Source: Oxalobacteraceae bacterium AB_14 (GTDB taxonomy: Bacteria > Pseudomonadota > Gammaproteobacteria > Burkholderiales > Burkholderiaceae_D). Taken from it: a stretch of 64,000 bases of DNA. The DNA is taken from positions 1,862,801-1,926,800 of the forward strand of contig KB906724.1 of the NCBI GenBank assembly GCA_000381565.1, in the 5' to 3' direction. Shown in pieces: positions 31,590 to 39,698 of the stretch. The notes under the pieces were generated by a model that had not been told where the DNA came from, made no database searches, and worked only from the letters and a program-made list of their open reading frames with translations. A program made the position numbers and the translations under genes. How positions within the stretch are numbered: the first letter of the stretch is position 1; each line of letters begins with the position of its first letter.

Positions 31590-32627
31590 TCAATGCAGGG
31601 TCTGGCCGCCGCCATACTGCGCGGTGTTACCGGCGTTGGCCAGTTGTGCCTGTTGCGTCAGCTGGGCCAGCTGCTGCTGTTGCTGCGCATAAGCCGCGGT
31701 CACCGGATCGAGGCCGAACGGCAGCATGCCGCCGAGCTGGCCGGCGATGCCGCCGATGGTGTTGCCCAGGCCGGAATTGCCGAAGGCGCCGCCGAGCGCG
31801 CCGCCCAACGGCTGCGCCACACTCTTGATGATGTTGCCGAACCAGCCCTGTGGCGCCAGGCCTTGCAGCTGCTGTAGTTGCTGCAGCTGTTGCAGTTGGG
31901 CCGCCTGCTGTGCATAGGCCTGTTGCACCGGATCGGCCGCGAAGGGCAACATGCCGCCCAGCTGGCCGGCAATGCCGCCGATGGTGTTGCCGATCCCCTG
32001 GTGGCCGAAGGCGCCGCCTATCATGCCGCCCAGCGGCTGCGCCACGCTCTTGATGATGTTGCCGAACCAGCCTTGCGGCGCCAGGCCTTGTGCTTGCAGC
32101 TGTTGGAGTTGTTGCAGTTGCTGGAGTTGTTGCAGTTGCTGGAGTTGCGCTGCCTGCTGGGCTGCCTGCTGCGCATAAGCCTGCTGCGCCGGATCGGCCG
32201 CGAACGGCAGCATGCCGCCCAGCTGGCCGGCAATGCCGCCGATGGTGTTGCCCAGGCCGGCGTTACCGAAAGCGCCGCCGATGGCGCCGCCCAGCGGTTG
32301 CGCCACGTTCTTGATGATGTTGCCGAACCAGCCCTGTGGTGCGAGCTGGGCCTGTTGCAGTTGCTGCAGTTGCTGTTGTTGTGCCTGTTGTGCGTAGGCG
32401 GCGGTCACGGGGTCGACGCCCAGTGGCAGGAAGGAGCCGCCGATGCCGCCGGCGGCCTGGCCGATCTGGCTGCCGAGATGGGAGTTGCCGAATAGCCCGC
32501 CGATGCCGCGGCCGATCAGTCCGCCCAGCGGTGCGCCCAGCAAGCCGCCGAAGAAACCTTGCGGCGCCAGGCCGCCCAGTTGTTGCGGTGCTAGTTGTTG
32601 TGCATAGTACTGTTGATACTCGTTCAT
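31590..32627 (-). CDS. Four-repeat Gly-zipper / Gln-rich protein
   Basis: A 345-residue protein made of four units beginning 'LAPQGFFG' or 'LAPQGWFG' at about residues 20, 95, 182 and 257. Each unit has an amphipathic start ('GNIIKSVAQPLGG'), a glycine-zipper stretch ('GNTIGGIAGQLGGMLPF'), an acidic-Pro motif (D-P-V-T or D-P-V-Q) with 'AYAQQ', and a Gln/Leu tail of LQQ repeats. Units 2-4 are nearly identical over 50 residues. No signal peptide is visible; the Gly-rich helices could insert in membranes or stack as a fibre. The family was not recognised. It is the first gene of the cassette with the prodomain-like protein (89 bases downstream) and the protease. Confidence 0.78.
   Translation of the reverse strand: MNEYQQYYAQQLAPQQLGGLAPQGFFGGLLGAPLGGLIGRGIGGLFGNSHLGSQIGQAAGGIGGSFLPLGVDPVTAAYAQQAQQQQLQQLQQAQLAPQGWFGNIIKNVAQPLGGAIGGAFGNAGLGNTIGGIAGQLGGMLPFAADPAQQAYAQQAAQQAAQLQQLQQLQQLQQLQQLQAQGLAPQGWFGNIIKSVAQPLGGMIGGAFGHQGIGNTIGGIAGQLGGMLPFAADPVQQAYAQQAAQLQQLQQLQQLQGLAPQGWFGNIIKSVAQPLGGALGGAFGNSGLGNTIGGIAGQLGGMLPFGLDPVTAAYAQQQQQLAQLTQQAQLANAGNTAQYGGGQTLH
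32095..32160 (-). repeat. LQQ-coding microrepeat
   Basis: Imperfect tandem repeats of about 9-15 bases (TTGCAGTTGCTGGAG-like) encode the Leu-Gln-Gln run of unit 2. Unit lengths are multiples of three, so slippage would change length but not frame. Confidence 0.6.
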
Positions 32628-32791
32628 GACATCTCCTTGTTGTGGTTGCTATTGGCCAGCGCCGTCTGTGTGCCGCGTGGACCTGCGCTGGAAGGAATTG
32701 GACTGGGCCTGCGGGCGGAAGTTTTGGTATTCTTGGTGGCTCCCGCGTGTTAATCAGGTATCATCCAGCCTCTCTTTTTTCTCGACCTGCC

Positions 32792-33946
32792 ATGAAGAAA
32801 TTCCGCCGCCTCGATCTGTTCTGCCGTGTCGTCGACAACTACGGCGACATCGGCATCTGCTGGCGCCTGGCGCGCCAGCTGCGGCACGAGCACGACATCG
32901 CCGTCACGCTGTGGGTCGACGACCTGGCCAGCTTCCGCCGCATCTGTCCCGAGGTCGACACCGCCGCCGAGCGCCAGCAGCTCGACGGTGTGCAGGTGCG
33001 CCACTGGCGCGACCAGGACGGCGCCTACACACCGGCCGACGTGGCCGACATCGTCATCGAATTCTTCGCGGTCGACCTGCCGCCCGGCTACATCGAGGCG
33101 ATGGCGCGGTGTGAGCCGCGCCCGGTGTGGTTCAACCTGGAAGGCCTGACGGCCGAGGAGTGGGTCGAGGGCTGCCATCGCCTGACGTCGCCGCATCCGC
33201 GCCTGTCGCTGACCAAGCATTTCTTCTTCCCCGGCTTCACCGATAAAACCGGCGGTCTGCTGCGCGAAGCGGAACTCGATGAGCAGCGCCGCCAGTTCCA
33301 GTCCTCGCCGGCGGCGATGGCGGCGTTCCTGGCGCGCTTCGGCGTCACGCCGGCCGAGCTGGCGGCCACCAAGGTCTCGCTGTTCTGCTATCCGCACGCG
33401 CCGGTGTCGGCGCTGCTGGACGTCTGGCGCCAGGGCGATGCGGCCGTCACCTGCCTGGTGCCGGAAGGCGTGGCGGCCGAATCGGTGCAAGCCTTCCTCG
33501 GCGCCGAAGCCAAGGCCGGCGCCAGCGCCACCGACGGCGCGCTGACCTTGCGCGTGCTGCCGTTCGTGCCGCAGCCGGACTATGACAAGCTGCTGTGGGC
33601 CTGCGACCTGAACTTCGTGCGCGGCGAGGATTCCTTCGTGCGCGCACAGTGGGCCGGCAAGCCCTTCGTCTGGCACATCTATCCGCAGGACGAAGACCTG
33701 CACCACCAGAAACTGCGCGCCTTCCTGCAGCGCTACGCCAGCGAGCTCGACGCGCTGGCCGAATTTTCGCTGCGCTGGAACGGCGCGCCGACGGCGGGCG
33801 AGGGCAGCGACTGGTCGTCGCTGTGGCAGGCGTTCGCGCGCCAGATGCCGGCGATGAGCGCGCGCGCCGCCGAGTGGCAGGGGGAAATGCTGGCCAACGG
33901 CGACCTGGCCGCCAATCTGATGGCGTTTGCCGCCACGCTGAGATAG
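32792..33946 (+). CDS. earP: EF-P arginine rhamnosyltransferase EarP
   Basis: A 384-residue cytoplasmic GT-B glycosyltransferase that transfers rhamnose from dTDP-rhamnose to Arg32 of EF-P, needed for relief of polyproline stalling. It begins 'LDLFCRVVDNYGDIGICWRL', the hallmark EarP N-terminus with the Asp of the active site in 'DNYGD'. The C-terminal donor-binding segment is 'DLNFVRGEDSFVRAQWAGKP' and 'FVWHIYPQDEDLHHQKL'. ATG 32792 is used; in-frame codons upstream lie in the intergenic space with the divergent repeat gene. The efp gene, with the matching Arg, follows 132 bases later. Confidence 0.97.
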   Translation: MKKFRRLDLFCRVVDNYGDIGICWRLARQLRHEHDIAVTLWVDDLASFRRICPEVDTAAERQQLDGVQVRHWRDQDGAYTPADVADIVIEFFAVDLPPGYIEAMARCEPRPVWFNLEGLTAEEWVEGCHRLTSPHPRLSLTKHFFFPGFTDKTGGLLREAELDEQRRQFQSSPAAMAAFLARFGVTPAELAATKVSLFCYPHAPVSALLDVWRQGDAAVTCLVPEGVAAESVQAFLGAEAKAGASATDGALTLRVLPFVPQPDYDKLLWACDLNFVRGEDSFVRAQWAGKPFVWHIYPQDEDLHHQKLRAFLQRYASELDALAEFSLRWNGAPTAGEGSDWSSLWQAFARQMPAMSARAAEWQGEMLANGDLAANLMAFAATLR

Positions 33947-33966
33947 GCGGCGCGGGAAAAGCAGGG

Positions 33967-33972
33967 TATAAT
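33967..33972 (+). promoter_or_regulatory. Candidate -10 box of efp
   Basis: TATAAT, a perfect -10 consensus, is 106 bases before the efp ATG. A matching -35 is not clear, so a separate efp promoter is likely but unproven. Confidence 0.45.
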
Positions 33973-34078
33973 GCCGGGTTAATCTTTAGCGCATTTTTAC
34001 CTGATCAACCGTGAGCTTTGGGCCTAGCACCTGGCGACAGATGATTTTTACGCAACCTACTTTTTACGTACACTCTCT

Positions 34079-34654
34079 ATGAAACCTGCAAAAGAAATTC
34101 GTGTTGGCAACATCATCATGGTTGACAGCAAGCCTATGATCGTTCTGCGCTCCGACGTCAACGGTTCGAGCCGCACGGGCTTCACGTACAAATGGAAGAT
34201 GAAGAATCTTCTGACCAACACCCCGATGGAAAACGTGTTCCGCGGCGACGACAAGTTCGACGTGGTGGTTCTGGACAAGAAGCCAGTGACCTACTCGTAC
34301 TTCGCCGATCCGCTGTACGTGTTCATGGACGCCGACTACGAGCAATACGAAATCGAAGAAGAAAACCTGGGCGAAGCGTTGAACTACCTGAAAGACGGTA
34401 TGGAATGCGAAGCCGTGTTCTACGACGGCAAGGCAATCTCGGTTGAACTGCCAACCACCATCGCACGCCAGGTCGTGTACTCGGAGCCTGCGGTCAAGGG
34501 CAACACTTCGGGCAACGTCCTGAAAGAAGCCAAGATCGAAAACGCCATCGAAGCGCATCGCCACACCGTGCAAGTGCCGCTGTTCGTGAGCCAGGACGAC
34601 GTCATCGAAATCGACACCCGTACCAACGAATACAAGCGTATCGTTCGTAACTAA
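34079..34654 (+). CDS. efp: Elongation factor P with Arg32
   Basis: A 191-residue EF-P that helps the ribosome make Pro-Pro bonds. It has three OB-like domains. The modified tip residue is Arg32 in '[12 protein letters not shown]', the EarP substrate, rather than the Lys used by the EpmA system. Other family stretches are '[13 protein letters not shown]' and the C-terminal '[20 protein letters not shown]'. earP lies directly upstream and a strong terminator follows. Confidence 0.98.
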   Translation: MKPAKEIRVGNIIMVDSKPMIVLRSDVNGSSRTGFTYKWKMKNLLTNTPMENVFRGDDKFDVVVLDKKPVTYSYFADPLYVFMDADYEQYEIEEENLGEALNYLKDGMECEAVFYDGKAISVELPTTIARQVVYSEPAVKGNTSGNVLKEAKIENAIEAHRHTVQVPLFVSQDDVIEIDTRTNEYKRIVRN

Positions 34655-34670
34655 TCGGTTTTAGTGCCTG

Positions 34671-34716
34671 AAAAGCACGCCCAAGCATGTTAAACACATG
34701 CCGGCGTGCTTTTTTA
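34671..34716 (+). terminator. Terminator after efp
   Basis: Long hairpin: outer stem AAAAGCACGCC / GGCGTGCTTTT with an inner stem GCATGT / ACATGC, then T residues, 16 bases after the efp stop. Confidence 0.85.
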
Positions 34717-34845
34717 TTGGAAATTGGTAATTATTTGCTGATTTGTAATAATTTTTGTAGTGTAGGTGGCAACACGCTGATATATTTATGCAACGCAATA
34801 AATAGTGCGCATAGCTGATCAGTTCAAACCACTCACGAGGATGGC

Positions 34846-36453
34846 ATGGATCGCAGGGATTTCGTTCGTATCGGCGTGGCGGCGGGCGCCGCGGCGGGCA
34901 GCAAGCGGGTGCTGGCGGCGCCGGCGGGTGCGGCGTCCAAGCACGGCCCTGGCGGCATTCTCGACGCCGGCGTCTGGGAACAGCAGCAGATGATGGAGGC
35001 GGGCAAGCTGTCCTCGCACTCGCTGACCTCGCAATACCTGGCGCGCATCAAGACCATCGACAAAGCCGGCCCGCGCCTCAACGCCATCATTGAAATCAAT
35101 CCCGAAGCGCTGAAGATCGCGCTGGACATGGACCGCGAGCGCAAGCTCAAGCGCGTGCGCGGCCCGCTGCACGGCATCCCCGTCCTCCTCAAGGACAACA
35201 TCGCCACCGGCGACCGCATGAGCACCACCGCCGGCTCGCTGGCGCTGAACGGCATCCGCGCCGCGCGCGACGCCCACGTCGCGGCGCAGCTGCGCGCGGC
35301 CGGCGCCGTCATCATCGGCAAGACCAACCTCAGCGAATGGGCCAATATGCGCTCGACGCATTCGGTCAGTGGCTGGAGCGGGCGCGGTGGGTTGACACTG
35401 AATCCGTATTCGCTGGACCGCAATTGCAGCGGCTCCAGCTCCGGCTCGGGCGCGGCGATCGCCGCCGGCCTGGCCACGCTGGCGGTCGGCACCGAGACCG
35501 ACGGCTCGATCGTGTCGCCGGCCTCGATCTGCGGCTTGGTCGGCATCAAGCCGACCTTGGGACTGGTGAGCCGCAGCGGCATCATCCCGATCGCCCACTC
35601 GCAGGACACGGCCGGCCCAATGGCGCGCAGCGTCGCCGACGCCGCCCTGATGCTGGCCGCGATGACCGGCGTCGACGCGAAAGATCCGGTCACGCAGGAA
35701 GGCGCCGGCAAGGCCGGCGACTACCGCGCCGCGCTGGAGACGGGCGGCTTGAAGGGCAAGCGCATCGGCGTGGCGCGCAACTTCTTCGGCACCAACGACG
35801 AGCTCGACGCGGTGATCGAAAAAGCGCTGCTGGACCTGAAGGCGCAGGGCGCGATCCTGGTCGACACCGAAGTGCCCAACATCGGCAAATACGGCGACAG
35901 CGAGACCGAAGTGCTGCTGTACGAATTCAAGGCCGACCTGGCGGCCTACCTGAAGGAATACGCGCCGCACGCGCCGGTGTCCAACATGGCCGACGTGATC
36001 GCCTTCAACCAGAAAAACCGCCAGCAAGAGCTGCCATACTTCGGCCAGGAATACCTGGAGCGCGCGCAAGCGAAGGGTGATCTCGACACTCCTGCTTATC
36101 GCGAAGCGCTGGCCAACAACCAGCGCTACTCGCGCGCCGAAGGCATCGACCAGGTGATGCGCGAGCACCAGCTTGACGCGCTGGTGGCGCCGACCGGCGG
36201 CCCCGCCTGGCTGACCGACTTCATCAACGGCGACCATTTCGGCGGCAGCTTCTCATCGCCGGCGGCGGTGGCCGGCTACCCGCACATCACGGTGCCGGCG
36301 GGGTATGTACACGGCCTGCCGGTGGGTTTGTCGTTCGTCGGCGCCGCCTACAGCGAAGCCGTGCTGATCCGCATGGCCTACTCCTACGAACAAGCGACGC
36401 TACACCGCCGCGCCCCGCAATTCCCCGCCAGCGTCTCGCTCGCCGTCCGCTAA
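34846..36453 (+). CDS. Amidase-signature hydrolase with Tat-type signal
   Basis: A 535-residue amidase-signature enzyme. The N-terminus 'MDRRDFVRIGVAAGAAAG' is a twin-arginine signal, so export to the periplasm is expected. The catalytic triad is visible: Lys116 ('PVLLKDNIA'), cis-Ser201 in 'GSSSGSGAAIAAG' and nucleophile Ser221 in 'GTETDGSIVSPAS'. Relatives hydrolyse amides or act on peptide amides; substrate is unknown. Length is somewhat above the 450-500 usual for the family because of the signal and a C-terminal extension. It is monocistronic and convergent with msrA (7 bases). Confidence 0.92.
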   Translation: MDRRDFVRIGVAAGAAAGSKRVLAAPAGAASKHGPGGILDAGVWEQQQMMEAGKLSSHSLTSQYLARIKTIDKAGPRLNAIIEINPEALKIALDMDRERKLKRVRGPLHGIPVLLKDNIATGDRMSTTAGSLALNGIRAARDAHVAAQLRAAGAVIIGKTNLSEWANMRSTHSVSGWSGRGGLTLNPYSLDRNCSGSSSGSGAAIAAGLATLAVGTETDGSIVSPASICGLVGIKPTLGLVSRSGIIPIAHSQDTAGPMARSVADAALMLAAMTGVDAKDPVTQEGAGKAGDYRAALETGGLKGKRIGVARNFFGTNDELDAVIEKALLDLKAQGAILVDTEVPNIGKYGDSETEVLLYEFKADLAAYLKEYAPHAPVSNMADVIAFNQKNRQQELPYFGQEYLERAQAKGDLDTPAYREALANNQRYSRAEGIDQVMREHQLDALVAPTGGPAWLTDFINGDHFGGSFSSPAAVAGYPHITVPAGYVHGLPVGLSFVGAAYSEAVLIRMAYSYEQATLHRRAPQFPASVSLAVR

Positions 36454-36460
36454 AGAGACA

Positions 36461-37171
36461 CTACAGCCCTTTACGTACCAGCACCGGGTCGGCGCGATAC
36501 GCGTCCGGCGCGATACGTTTGAGATTCTCGATTTTCGGCAGGTCGTTGAAGGCGATATACGGATGGCTGGGGTGCAGCGTCAGGAAGTTCTGGTGGTAGG
36601 TCTCGGCCGGATAGAAGGTCTTGTCCATTTCGATCCTGGTCGCCAGCGGTTTCTGGAACACGTGCGCGGCATCCAGTTGGGCGATGTATTTTTCCGCCAC
36701 GCTGCGCTGAACCGGCGTTTGCGGGAAGATCGCCGAACGGTATTGCGTGCCGCTGTCCGGACCCTGGCGATTGAGCTCGGTCGGATTGTGCGCCACCGAG
36801 AAGAAGATCTGCAGCAGCTTGCCATAGCTGACTTGCACCGGATCGTAGGTGACCTTTACGCTTTCCGCGTGGCCGGTGTCGCCGCCGCTGACGGCGTCGT
36901 AGTTGGCGCTGCGGCTGTCGCCGCCGGCATAGCCTGAGACGGCGTTGGTCACGCCCTTCACGTGCTGGAACACGCCCTGCACGCCCCAGAAGCAGCCGCC
37001 GGCAAAGACGGCGGTGGCAGTGCGTCCGGAGGCCGGTTCGTCGACCGCCGGCGGTGCGATCACCACCGCGACCTCCGCCGATTCCGCCGGCTGCTGCCAC
37101 AACGCCACACCAAAGATGGCCGCGCCGACCAGCGCCGCCGGGCCGCCCCAGTTTTTCAGGATACTGTTCAT
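36461..37171 (-). CDS. msrA: Peptide methionine (S)-S-oxide reductase, membrane/periplasmic
   Basis: A 236-residue MsrA. An N-terminal hydrophobic segment (about 10-26, 'PAALVGAAIFGVALW') anchors or exports it. The catalytic core starts at about 52 with 'AVFAGGCFWGVQGVFQHV' (catalytic Cys60), then 'GYAGGDSRSANYDAVSGGDT' and 'HAESVKVTYDP'. The C-terminus 'PYIAFNDLPKIENLK' is typical of exported MsrA. It reduces S-methionine sulfoxide. The gene is the third in the minus-strand operon msrB-dipZ-msrA, 15 bases after the end of the dipZ remnant; the electron donor there is broken. Confidence 0.94.
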   Translation of the reverse strand: MNSILKNWGGPAALVGAAIFGVALWQQPAESAEVAVVIAPPAVDEPASGRTATAVFAGGCFWGVQGVFQHVKGVTNAVSGYAGGDSRSANYDAVSGGDTGHAESVKVTYDPVQVSYGKLLQIFFSVAHNPTELNRQGPDSGTQYRSAIFPQTPVQRSVAEKYIAQLDAAHVFQKPLATRIEMDKTFYPAETYHQNFLTLHPSHPYIAFNDLPKIENLKRIAPDAYRADPVLVRKGL

Positions 37172-37186
37172 GATGTGCTCTCCGTT

Positions 37187-38320
37187 TCAACCAAAGATAA
37201 AGGCGTAGGCTTGTGCGCCGGGATCGAGGAATTCGATGCTGAAGGTGCGGTCGGCGATGCTGCCCGACTGCCGCACCAGCTGATGCAAACGCTGGCCGGC
37301 GAGGCGAAGTTCTGTGCGCGTTCGTAGCCCAGGCAGGTCTCCGGTGAAGCCACCTGGCCGATGTCGGCGGCCTGCTGCACGCCCTTGGCGTCTTCCGCGC
37401 TGACCACCGATTCGGGAGCGTGCACGCCGATCACCACCAGGCCCTGGTCGCGATATTTTTCCGCCCAGGCTTTCAGGTCAGGCATGGTGCGCAGGCAGTT
37501 GATGCAGGAGTAGGTCCAGAAGTCGACCAGCACCACCTTGCCTTTCAGCTGGGTTGCGGTCAGCGGGGCGGAGTTCAGCCAGTCGACAGCTTATCGATCA
37601 GCTTCTGCTCCAGCCCGGCCGTCGCCACGCTCGACACCCGCGTCAACAGCCCGGTATCGAGCCCGCTGGCGATGGCCGCCATGCCGCCAGCATCGCCACG
37701 CCCAAGCCGCGCCGTATCCATACGCCAGCGGCCAACGAACGCTTCATCGCACTGAAGACCTTACCACCGATGAGCAGCGCCAACGCCAACGAAGTCGCCG
37801 CGCCTGCCGCATAGGCCAGCAGCAGCAAGGTAGTCCCGGCACTGGCGCCGTTCAGCGCCGCGCCGGTCAGCACCAGGCCAAGCACCCGACCGGCGCAGGG
37901 CGCCCACAGCAAGCCGGTCGCAATCCCCAGCAGGAACGATGCCCGCGCTCCGCACCATGCACCGTCACCAGCGGCGGCACCCGGCGCCTGCGCCTTGCTG
38001 GACAGCTTGTCGCCGAGCGCCACCAGCGGCTTGGTCAAGCGATCCGCCAGATGCGGCAGCATCAAGGTCAATCCAAAGAAAGCCATCAGCGCCATCGCCA
38101 GCCAGCGTCCGTACTGGTTGGCCTGGACCACCCAGCCGCCGCCGACGGCCGCCAGCGTGGCCACCAGCGCAAAGATCAGCGCCATCCCGGCCAGCATCGG
38201 CAGGCCGCTGCGCGCAAATGGCTGCCCGGTGCGCGCGAACACAAACGGCAGCACCGGCAAAATGCATGGGCTGAGGATGGTCAGCGCGCCGCCCAGATAG
38301 GAAAGAAGTAACAGCAACAT
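37187..38320 (-). pseudogene. Degraded DipZ (CcdA-thioredoxin fusion) gene
   Basis: The 5' part (38320 to about 37690) encodes an intact CcdA-type membrane domain ('LTILSPCILPVLPFVFA', 'LLWAPCAGRVLGLVLTG' with the two redox Cys). The frame shifts near 37690 to 'AAIASGLDTGLLTRVSSVAT' and shifts again near 37575 into the thioredoxin domain ('VVLVDFWTYSCINCLRTMP', CxxC present). That domain is cut short after 'VVIGVHAPE', and the final beta domain is represented only by 'NFASPA' and, in another frame, 'RLHQLVRQSGSIADRTFSIE' ending at TGA 37187. About 200 residues of the usual protein of about 580 are missing. It sits exactly between msrB and msrA, where an intact DipZ would feed them electrons. 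Confidence 0.82.
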
Positions 38321-38335
38321 GACGATCACCCTCCG

Positions 38336-38830
38336 TTAAGCGGCACCGGGCGTGAACGTCAACGCCAGGCCGTCGATGCAATAACGCAGGCCGGTCGGTT
38401 CCGGGCCGTCGTCGAACACATCGCCCAGGTGCCCGCCGCAGCGGCGGCACAGCACTTCCGCGCCACGGAAGCCCAGCGACGTCGTGCGGCTGGTGTAGAC
38501 GCCGCGTTCCAGCGGTTTCCAGAAACTGGGCCAGCCGGTGCCGCTATCGAATTTTGTCGCGGACGAGAACAAGGGATGCTGGCAGCCGGCGCAGAAGAAT
38601 TTGCCGGCGCGATGCTCCTTGTAGAGCGGGCTGCTGAACGGCCGCTCCGTGCCGCCGCGCCGCAGAATCTCATGCTGCGCGGGCGAGAGCAGGGCGCGCC
38701 ATTCGGCGTCCGTGTGGGCCACTTCCCATACCGGTGCCGGTGCGGCATGGGCGGCGCGCCATTTTAAAGCTGCGGCGCCTGCCATCAGGGCGGCGCCGCT
38801 AGTGAGGAGAAATTTGCGTCTGGAAGTCAT
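38336..38830 (-). CDS. msrB: Peptide methionine (R)-S-oxide reductase with Tat signal
   Basis: A 164-residue MsrB that reduces R-methionine sulfoxide. The signal 'MTSRRKFLLTSGAALMAGAA' is twin-arginine, so the enzyme acts in the periplasm. Zinc Cys pairs are C80/C83 ('CAGC') and C128/C131 ('CRRC'); 'DSGTGWPSFW' is the substrate pocket; catalytic Cys151 is in 'GLRYCIDGLAL' (RYCIN in most relatives). It is the first gene of msrB-dipZ-msrA and is divergent from the response regulator gene at 38982, with 151 bases between. Confidence 0.94.
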   Translation of the reverse strand: MTSRRKFLLTSGAALMAGAAALKWRAAHAAPAPVWEVAHTDAEWRALLSPAQHEILRRGGTERPFSSPLYKEHRAGKFFCAGCQHPLFSSATKFDSGTGWPSFWKPLERGVYTSRTTSLGFRGAEVLCRRCGGHLGDVFDDGPEPTGLRYCIDGLALTFTPGAA

Positions 38831-38981
38831 GTGAACTCCATCAAGTGGAATGTCGATGCAGCCATTGTGGCCGGGAAGGGCTGGCGAAATCCTCACGTAA
38901 ACTTCAATTAAATGTGATACTTTCCAAGGCGGGAATCCCTCACAATGGCGGCACCCAGACTCTTACCCGGCCCGACTGACT

Positions 38982-39698
38982 ATGGATTTACCAAAACGCG
39001 TCCTGATCGTCGAGGATGACATGCCCATCGCCGACCTGCTGCGCCTGCATTTGCAGGACGAGGGCTATCAGGTCACCCATTGCGCCGACGGCAACCAGGG
39101 CCTGGCCCAGCTGCGCACCGGTGGCTGGGACGCGCTGATACTCGACCTGATGCTGCCCGGCGTGGACGGCCTGGAGATCTGCCGCCAGGCGCGGGCGATG
39201 GCGACCTACACGCCCATCATCATCACCAGCGCCCGCTCCAGCGAAGTGCACCGCATCCTTGGCCTGGAGCTGGGCGCGGACGACTACCTGGTCAAGCCAT
39301 TCTCGGTGCTCGAGCTGGTGGCGCGCGTCAAGGCGTTGCTGCGCCGCGCCGACGCCATGGCCCGCAACCAGCGCAACGAGTCCGGCGCGCTGGAGCTGAA
39401 CGGCGTGCGTCTCGATCCGCTGACCCGGCAAGCCCAGGTCGAGGGCCGCCCGCTGGACCTGACGCCGCGCGAGTTCGACCTGCTGTACTTCTTCGTCAAG
39501 CATCCCGAGAAAGTGTTCTCGCGGCTGGACCTGCTCAACCAGGTCTGGGGCTACCGGCACGACGGCTACGAGCACACGGTCAACACCCACATCAATCGCC
39601 TGCGCGCCAAGATCGAAGCCGATCCCGCCGAACCGGCCCGCATCCTGACCGTATGGGGCAAGGGCTACCGCTTTGCCAACGGCGGGCCTGCGGAATGA
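38982..39698 (+). CDS. OmpR-family response regulator
   Basis: A 238-residue two-component regulator. The receiver (1-120) has the acidic pair in 'VLIVEDDMPIADLL', the phosphoacceptor Asp55 in 'LILDLMLPGVDG' and Lys in 'DDYLVKPFSVLEL'. The C-terminal winged helix (about 140-235) has 'LDLTPREFDLLYFFVKHPEK' and 'HTVNTHINRLRAKIE'. Its stop overlaps the kinase start (ATGA). It is divergent from the msrB operon, so it may control the repair of oxidised periplasmic proteins, by analogy with HprRS/MsrPQ; this is inference. Confidence 0.95.
   Translation: MDLPKRVLIVEDDMPIADLLRLHLQDEGYQVTHCADGNQGLAQLRTGGWDALILDLMLPGVDGLEICRQARAMATYTPIIITSARSSEVHRILGLELGADDYLVKPFSVLELVARVKALLRRADAMARNQRNESGALELNGVRLDPLTRQAQVEGRPLDLTPREFDLLYFFVKHPEKVFSRLDLLNQVWGYRHDGYEHTVNTHINRLRAKIEADPAEPARILTVWGKGYRFANGGPAE

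Noticed and set aside
31590..32627. DNA repeats considered as CRISPR or a minisatellite
   Set aside because: Repeats of 225-260 bases keep one open frame with protein-level conservation, so they are coding repeats.
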